From the NCBI GenBank assembly GCA_017506865.1, contig JAFCMP010000514.1:496001-560000 (forward strand): DNA of 64,000 nt, given 5' to 3'. Every line of letters begins with the position of its first letter. Position 1 is the first letter of the stretch. Positions 60,801 through 64,000 of the stretch are shown here, in pieces. The notes beneath the pieces were generated by a model, which saw only the letters and a program-made list of their open reading frames with translations, did not search any database and was not told where the DNA came from. The position numbers and the translations under genes were made by a program. Origin of the DNA: Tribonema minus. Lineage: Eukaryota; Sar; Xanthophyceae; Tribonematales; Tribonemataceae.

Positions 60801-63800
60801 CTTGGCACCCCATGTCAGCACCCACTTCAGTACATCTAGACTAAGCATTTGGTACACCGAGACGAGTTGAACGTTGAGTACACTCTGCTCGTCCCAATTG
60901 AACCTGTGTCTTTCAGTCGTAAACCTTCATGGCTTAAGAGAACACTATTGTTCATTTGCAGACCTAGACCAGCACGGCATGCACGATATATACAGGGTAC
61001 TATACCCAAGTACCTGTATGTGCCGCGCGCACCCCTCCTGCCGCCGCCTGAGCCTGAGCAGTGCCTTCTCCTCCTCTATGGTATGTATAGAAGTATAGAA
61101 GTACAGAGTACCTACGTACCTGTATGCGCTGCGCGCACCCCTCCTGCCGCCGCCTGAGCCTGAGCACTGTCTTTTCCTCCTGCCACTGCTGCCGGCTCGA
61201 GCGCCACCAGCGCTGCAGCCGGGCCGCCGCTGAGCGCTGCTGTGAGTGCCTCTGCCGCTCCTCCCTGCAAACACCCACGCATCAGGGGGCCGCAGGTCTG
61301 AAATCTGGGTCTGTGTACTGTATGGAGTGCCCCCTGTGCCATCAGCCCGCACTAGTACAAGAAATTGAGGTGCAGCAAGTCTCAGATTGGGGCTCCCACT
61401 CTGTGCAGCACCCTTCTACTTCGACTCACAAGCCAATCTGCCGCGACGTGCACGAGACTGCGTGCGCACAGCCCTCCACCGCCACTTCAACACACCCACA
61501 CGCCACCGCCTCTCAACTTCAACTTCAACTCACCTCGCGGCGCGCGCCTCGCGCCCGCGCGCCGTCGCCGCGAGCCCCACAAACCCATCCGCATCCGCAC
61601 GCGCGACTCTCAGCCCCGACTGCCGTCCCCCAAAACCCCCCTCCAGCAGCGCCGCCAGTCCCCCCGGTGTTGCCCACTCGCACCCCGTCACGTCCAGCAA
61701 CTCCAAATCGCGGCGCTGCGGCGGCGGCGCGGCGGCGGCGGCGGCGCGCACGCCGGCGGCGGTCACGCGCGCGCAGCCGGCGAGGCGCAGCTCGCGCAGC
61801 GCCGGCGCAATACTGAGCGCTGCTGCGAGGCCGGGGTCCGTGAGCTGAGCGCTGCTGCAGAGCGACAGCGCACGCAGCGCCGGCAGCGCGCGCACCCCAG
61901 CGCTCAGCGCCGCGCCGTCCGCAACAATGCCGCCGCTGCCGCTGAGGTCGAGGGAGCGCAGGCACGGGCGGCCACGGAGCGGGGCGAGGCAGGCGGCGGT
62001 GGCGCGCGGGAGGTGGCAGAGGGCGAGGCGCTGGAGGTTGGGTGCGCGGCGTAGGAGGGGGCGCAGGGAGGCGTCGGTGGCGGCGGCGATGTGGGCGAGG
62101 TGGAGGTCTGTCAGCAGTGCTCCGCAGTGCCGCGCCAGCGCGCCGATGCCTGCGGGGGGGGGCAAGGAGGGGGAGTGCGAGTTGCGAGTGTGGAGTCAAG
62201 GTTGAATGTGTGGGGGGAATGTTATGTGAAGTGGCGGTGATGGTGCTGCTTTTGACATCAGAGCAAGGTCAGTAGCAGGAAGGCATCACTACTTCCAATT
62301 TCTTGTGCAACCAAGCGTGTCACGAGGCTGGGTCATATACATGCGATGCTTGATTTCATAGTGGTGGTGTTACTGATAGCACGCTGGTGGTTTGGCGCTG
62401 CCACGCAACACAAATTTCAAACCTGAAACTGTCGCGACCATAATTCGTAGCAGAAGAACACACTTCAATATGCGCGAAGTCAATGAAACAAACCTGCAGC
62501 CGGCGGTGCCCGCTGCACGGCTCAACCGCCCCCTCTGCCGTCCCTCCGCCCTTGCGCGCAATACTGCACAACATACCAGCTATTCAAAAAACACATACAT
62601 ACCTGCATCCGTAACGGCGACGCCGCCCTCCAAGCGCAGCACGCGCAGGTGCCGCCCCACGCGCCGCGCCGCCGCCGCCAGCGCCGCGTCCCCCACCCGC
62701 ACGCAGCGCCGCACGTCCAGCGACCGCAGCGGCGGGCACGCGCCGCCTCCGCCGCCGCCGCCGCCGCCGCCGCCTCCGCCGCCGCCGCCGTCGCCAAGCA
62801 GCGCGCACACGCCAGCGTCCGTCACGCGCGGCATGTCCGCGAGCGCGAGCGCGGTGAGCGACGGCAGCGCTCCGAGCGCGCCGAGCGCCGCCGCGCCGCC
62901 GGCGTCCGGCAGCGCGGCGAGGCGCAGCGCGCGCAGCGCGGGGCACGCGAGCGGCAGCACGCGCAGCGTCGCGTCGGTGACGCGGGGGCTGGCGCCGAGC
63001 GCGAGGGCGCGCAGGCGCGCGACGCGCGCGTGGCGGCGGCGCCCGTAGACGACGGGCATCTCGTAGAGCGCGCTGAGGCCCTCGTCGCTCAGCAGTGCGC
63101 AGCCCGTGAGGTCGAGATTGAGCAGCGCGCCGTCGTCGGAGCGGTCGCCCAGCAGCAGCGCGGCGGCGGCGGCGTCGGTGACCTCCGCGCAGCCCGCGAG
63201 GCTGAGCGTGTGGAGGCGCGGGAGCTTGGAGAGCGCCATTACGGCGCGGTCGCGCACATGCGGGCAGCCGCTCACGTCGAGGGCTTCCAGGTTTGCGCAG
63301 CAGCGCACAAGCGTCTCTATGCCCGTGTCTGTGATCTCGCGGCAGCCGGAGAGCGCCAGCCCCAGCAGCGCGGCGCCGCGGCGGCGCGCCAGCGCTGACA
63401 GTCCGGCGTCCGTGAGCTCGACACAGTGGGATGCTGTCAGCGTCTGCAGCTGAGAGCACTGCGCCGTGATGATCTTGAGGGCTGCATCGTCGACATCTGG
63501 CGAATTTGAGATGTCCAGCTCCAGCAGCTGGTGTCCGAGCCCTCGCCCCACTGCGCCGCAGAGGTCCGCGGCGCGTTCCTCGATGCGAGTGAGCTTGAGG
63601 GCTGTGATGGTGGGATTGCATGACGCGATGTCGTCGAACACCCCCTCTGTCAGCAGGGCACCCTGCCAGCAGCTCAGGTCCACCGACTGCAGCCTCTCAC
63701 TGCTGAGGTCCTCCAGAAGCACAGAGTGCGGTATGGCAGGCTGCCTCGGCCCCGCTGCCGCTGCTGCTGCTGTGGTTGAAAGTTGACGATCTGTAGTGCG

Positions 63801-64000
63801 GCCATCATCGCTCAGAGAAGGAGTGACAGACCTCTGCCGCTCATGGCTAGGGCTGCTTGTCGGCGTGTCCGGATCTGTGTCCTCTTCCTGACGCAGTTTC
63901 TCCCAGGCTGGCGGCGGCACATCGTCCCCATCGCTGCCTCTGCCGTGAGACAGCGATCGCTTGCGCTTTTTGAGGGGGTTTCTTCTGCTAATTGCGGCTG
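32067..64000 (-). CDS. Giant LRR-IQ-C2-discoidin-Ig-MORN-dynein-stalk-like protein, 5' partial
   Basis: Twenty-three exons join on the minus strand: 64000-62603 (open at the edge), 62149-61534, 61264-61120, 60400-60251, 59022-58735, 57961-56720, 55228-54920, 53619-53515, 52662-52475, 51036-50910, 49341-49028, 47343-47149, 46389-46215, 45515-44695, 44066-42941, 42579-41752, 41113-40744, 40356-39747, 38724-38444, 37889-37547, 36132-35830, 35421-33010 and 32483-32067 (stop at 32067-32069). Phases match at all 22 junctions, and several junctions rebuild motifs (IQ, C2 strand, CxxC, MORN), so I treat it as one gene of at least 4252 residues. One exon (44066-42941) needs a 2-bp correction in a CG run. 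One intron has a GC donor (53514). Such a scaffold suggests a flagellar, haptonemal or cortical cytoskeleton role, which is inference. Splitting into several genes is the main alternative, but no internal start or stop supports it. Confidence 0.75.
36280..36560 (-). repeat. Copies of the exon 21 acceptor and 5' start
   Basis: The exon 21 start plus acceptor (functional about 36080-36150) recurs at about 36275-36350 and 36475-36560. Around the copies, an intron segment with GATTTGCATGGTTGCA-like words also repeats, showing that the duplicated unit spans the junction. Confidence 0.85.
36760..37620 (-). repeat. Six-member junction array after the last MORN exon
   Basis: The exon 20 end with donor (CTCACCAGCATGGCGTACA on plus) occurs at about 37543 (functional) and again near 37403, 37200, 37049, 36882 and 36760. 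Each copy retains 50-120 bases of exon, and TTAGGG/CCCTAA-like words lie between copies. Confidence 0.9.
37547..38724 (-). CDS. Giant protein, exons 19-20: MORN repeats
   Basis: Exons 38724-38444 and 37889-37547 encode about seven MORN units such as [48 protein letters not shown] (spanning the intron at phase 2) and [15 protein letters not shown] non-MORN tail ([14 protein letters not shown], then [19 protein letters not shown]) follows. MORN repeats commonly mediate membrane or scaffold contacts in flagella and cell cortex. Confidence 0.85.
38820..39100 (-). repeat. Copies of the exon 19 acceptor and 5' start
   Basis: The first 65-90 bases of exon 19 with the G/C-run acceptor recur at about 38835-38935 and 39010-39105, upstream of the functional junction at 38724/38725. 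Confidence 0.85.
39400..39678 (-). mobile_element. Dispersed repeat of about 280 bp, copy 2
   Basis: It matches 23034-23315 from the ACACCGTGGCAGAG word to the GTAGGTTTCAT word, in the same orientation. It lies in the intron between exons 18 and 19 of the giant gene. Neither copy has an intact ORF of note. Confidence 0.75.
39747..42579 (-). CDS. Giant protein, exons 16-18: discoidin-like, Ig-like, Cys4 site, poly-Gly
   Basis: Exon 16 (42579-41752) begins with an IQ helix, then a galactose-binding/F5-8C-like domain ([20 protein letters not shown] to [20 protein letters not shown]), then an Ig-like segment ([13 protein letters not shown]). It ends FRCLH; the next codon is split and rebuilds a CxxC. 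Exon 17 (41113-40744) supplies the second pair ([11 protein letters not shown]), making a Cys4 zinc-ribbon-like site, then an Ala/Arg coiled coil. Exon 18 (40356-39747) starts with an Ig-like C-terminal strand ([11 protein letters not shown]) and holds a Gly run of about 45 residues encoded by GCC/GGC repeats at 39865-40000, before the MORN series begins. Intracellular Ig-like and discoidin folds are unusual but known in cytoskeletal giants. Confidence 0.75.
41260..41380 (-). repeat. Copies of the exon 17 acceptor region
   Basis: Segments rich in CCTGCGGGGAGGG and GGCAAGCGCCT, echoing the exon 17 start (41090-41130), repeat at about 41258-41330 and 41340-41385. Confidence 0.65.
42941..45515 (-). 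CDS. Giant protein, exons 14-15: C2 domain and IQ cluster
   Basis: Exon 14 (45515-44695) has a basic helix, a Tyr/Asp-rich low-complexity stretch, one MORN-like unit ([11 protein letters not shown]) and most of a C2 domain. Visible C2 strands are [35 protein letters not shown] and [18 protein letters not shown], with Asp residues suited to Ca2+ binding. The last strands are in exon 15 (44066-42941), ending VNLELQW, which confirms the join. Exon 15 continues with at least four IQ motifs (for example [20 protein letters not shown]). A CG-dinucleotide run at about 43035-43056 puts its tail out of frame by 2 bp. Confidence 0.8.
44566..44690. repeat. Short CCCTAA-type tract
   Basis: A short run of CCTGAACCCTAACCCTAATG lies just downstream of the exon 14 donor in the intron before exon 15. 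Confidence 0.5.
46215..52662 (-). CDS. Giant protein, exons 9-13: IQ helices and SH3/Tudor-like insert
   Basis: Exons 52662-52475, 51036-50910, 49341-49028, 47343-47149 and 46389-46215. Exon 9 continues the IQ region ([20 protein letters not shown]). Exon 10 has a mixed strand/helix segment ([16 protein letters not shown]). Exon 11 carries a small beta-rich module ([19 protein letters not shown] to VAEILADQ) resembling an SH3/Tudor-type 'G-D-x-V' barrel, flanked by Ala runs and an Asp run. Exon 12 contains another IQ motif ([13 protein letters not shown]) completed by exon 13, which is helical and Pro-rich at its end. The barrel assignment is tentative. Confidence 0.7.
46898..47110 (-). repeat. 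Copies of the exon 12 3' end plus donor
   Basis: The IQ-coding exon end (functional 47149-47215) recurs at about 47042-47110 and 46898-46940, downstream of the donor. The first copy still encodes [10 protein letters not shown]. Confidence 0.8.
47390..47800 (-). repeat. Copies of the exon 12 acceptor and 5' start, with TTAGGG
   Basis: Exon-start copies lie near 47418-47470, 47535-47580, 47645-47705 and 47755-47800, in increasing decay from the functional junction (47343). A TTAGGG run at 47392-47418 separates the first copy from the exon. Confidence 0.8.
48210..48545. repeat. TTAGGG / CCCTAA patches in a giant-gene intron
   Basis: A G-rich patch (GGTTAGGGTTAAAGGGTTACAGGG) at about 48215-48265 faces a C-rich patch (CCCTAACCCTAA-like) at about 48510-48545, so the two are in opposite orientation about 270 bp apart. 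Confidence 0.6.
48638..48975 (-). repeat. Three copies of the exon 11 3' end plus donor
   Basis: Copies at about 48886-48970, 48775-48830 and 48638-48715 follow the functional exon end (49028-49110). Each holds the GAGCATC donor-side word, an Asp-codon run and Ala-rich codons. Between them lie ACATACATAC microsatellite pieces. Confidence 0.85.
49420..49950 (-). repeat. Three copies of the exon 11 acceptor and 5' start
   Basis: Copies at about 49425-49475, 49565-49645 (itself a double copy) and 49900-49950, upstream of the functional junction at 49341. The CGGCGGCGGCCT core and the CACCTGGG acceptor word are conserved. Confidence 0.8.
50160..50540. repeat. Interstitial telomere-like tracts in mixed orientation
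   Basis: CCCTAA-type repeats at about 50155-50250 are followed by TTAGGG-type repeats at about 50380-50396 and 50512-50533, all within the intron between exons 10 and 11 of the giant gene. Confidence 0.8.
52676..52800. repeat. CAG/GCA trinucleotide repeat
   Basis: About 120 bp of CAGCAG and CAGCGG units lie immediately upstream of the exon 9 acceptor on the minus strand, forming a CTG/CCG-rich tract next to the splice site. Confidence 0.9.
52960..53140 (-). repeat. Copies of the exon 9 acceptor and 5' start
   Basis: Short copies of the exon 9 start with GCCCTCTG acceptor context occur at about 52960-52990 and 53090-53130. Confidence 0.7.
53515..61264 (-). CDS. Giant protein, exons 3-8: IQ / Sfi1-like helical repeats
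   Basis: Exons 61264-61120, 60400-60251, 59022-58735, 57961-56720, 55228-54920 and 53619-53515 encode long basic helices with repeated Trp/Arg/Ala patterns. Clear IQ motifs include [30 protein letters not shown] (built across an intron), [10 protein letters not shown] and [18 protein letters not shown]. Units like [17 protein letters not shown] resemble Sfi1-type centrin-binding repeats. A Ser/Pro-rich segment ([17 protein letters not shown]) in exon 6 may be a phosphorylation-rich linker. Known IQ and Sfi1 repeats bind calmodulin or centrin, so a Ca2+-sensitive cytoskeletal link is plausible. The last exon ends CTGCAG/GCGAGT, a GC donor. Confidence 0.78.
53700..54060 (-). repeat. Copies of the exon 8 acceptor and 5' start, with TTAGGG
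   Basis: The word TTTGGGTGGCCACCTG, spanning the exon 8 acceptor (functional 53619), recurs near 53715, 53836 and 53957, each about 120 bp apart and each followed by TTAGGG-like bases. The whole repeat unit is therefore exon edge plus intron. Confidence 0.88.
54258..54870 (-). repeat. Copies of the exon 7 3' end plus donor (giant gene)
   Basis: The donor word CACAAAGTCCTTGCGCTG (plus) with exon bases recurs at about 54803-54860, 54653-54712, 54490-54540, 54395-54440 and 54258-54300 after the functional end at 54920. Confidence 0.85.
55360..55995 (-). repeat. Five copies of the exon 7 acceptor and 5' start
   Basis: The GCGCCGCGCCGCCG and GCTATCTGC words around the exon 7 acceptor (functional 55228) recur at about 55365-55400, 55527-55575, 55668-55720, 55795-55845 and 55955-55990, at 130-160 bp spacing. 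Confidence 0.88.
56380..56615 (-). repeat. Copy of the exon 6 3' end plus donor
   Basis: Bases about 56540-56615 copy the functional exon 6 end (56712-56790), with a shorter remnant near 56385. The copy keeps the donor and codons for the IQ motif. Confidence 0.8.
58213..58645 (-). repeat. Copies of the exon 5 3' end plus donor, one recent
   Basis: Bases about 58495-58640 are almost identical to the functional exon 5 end (58735-58880) over 120 bases, while the 24 bases at the junction differ at about seven sites. An older copy lies at about 58215-58262. Confidence 0.9.
59041..59140. repeat. ATGA/GAAT tetranucleotide microsatellite
   Basis: Imperfect GAATGAATGA repeats with ATGGATG variants lie directly upstream of the exon 5 acceptor. 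Confidence 0.9.
59595..60190 (-). repeat. Array of exon 4 3'-end copies
   Basis: The exon 4 end with donor (plus: ACTCACCAGCACATCG; functional 60245-60330) recurs at about 60075-60165, 59970-60015, 59870-59915, 59703-59745 and 59595-59645. The intron part between copies (CTTCAAGTTTGAA words) repeats too. Confidence 0.88.
61000..61075 (-). repeat. Copy of the exon 3 3' end plus donor
   Basis: Bases about 61005-61072 copy the functional exon 3 end (61120-61180), including the donor and codons for LRLRRRQEG. Confidence 0.85.
61534..64000 (-). CDS. Giant protein, exons 1-2: leucine-rich repeat region (AMN1/FBXL-like)
   Basis: Exons 64000-62603 and 62149-61534 encode about 670 residues. A basic patch (KKRKR) near the window edge and a Ser/Asp/Pro/Thr-rich linker precede a long run of cysteine-containing LRRs of the F-box/AMN1 type, with recurring units such as [24 protein letters not shown] and [14 protein letters not shown] count roughly 15-20 repeats. 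A Gly run of about 17 residues interrupts one repeat (near 62745-62795). The intron between the exons splits a repeat at phase 1 (DAG / IGALARHCG). No F-box is visible, but the N terminus is outside the window. LRRs of this class bind protein partners. Confidence 0.85.

Noticed and set aside
53515..62603. Reading the LRR exons and the IQ exons as two separate genes
   Set aside because: The LRR exon 62149-61534 ends at a donor, not a stop, and its phase 2 end joins exon 61264 in frame; no start codon or promoter-like gap separates them.

Overview
This is nuclear DNA of a eukaryote. Genes are split into many short GC-rich exons with GT-AG (and two GC-AG) junctions, separated by AT-richer introns full of repeats and TTAGGG-type tracts. 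The leftmost gene encodes a protein with a hydrophobic leader followed by a Phe-containing GFVP cleavage context, the bipartite plastid presequence typical of algae with secondary red plastids (haptophytes, stramenopiles, cryptophytes). A haptophyte or similar microalga is my best guess; the lineage is an inference. No bacterial-style operon, Shine-Dalgarno site or CRISPR array is present.

Layout. (1) 489-10253, minus: a plastid-targeted NmrA-like Rossmann protein, eight exons found, 3' end off the left edge. (2) 10439-11396, plus: a retropepsin-fold protein, divergent from gene 1. (3) 11397-14032: sparse, one weak small-gene candidate and a 56-bp tandem duplication. (4) 14033-20915, plus: a complete 8-exon ABCG half transporter of 660 residues. 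(5) 21.7-31.7 kb: a degenerate nested palindrome whose two arms carry inverted copies of an unknown gene family and of broken ORF fragments. (6) 32067 to beyond 64000, minus: 23 exons that join phase-perfectly (apart from one 2-bp slip in a CG repeat) into one giant protein of at least about 4250 residues. Its order is LRRs, IQ/Sfi1-like helices, C2, IQs, discoidin-like domain, Ig-like domains with a Cys4 site, MORN repeats, a dynein-stalk-like segment and Ala-rich coiled coil.

The most striking feature runs through all three long genes. Introns are largely built from tandem, progressively decayed copies of the neighbouring splice junction: donor plus exon 3' end downstream of an exon, acceptor plus exon 5' start upstream of it. 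I found such arrays beside most exons. I infer that introns here grow by local duplication across splice sites.

The genes have no obvious shared pathway. The ABCG gene and the giant gene converge on the palindrome. Exon joins were made by eye from splice consensus and reading phase; no transcript or database evidence was available.
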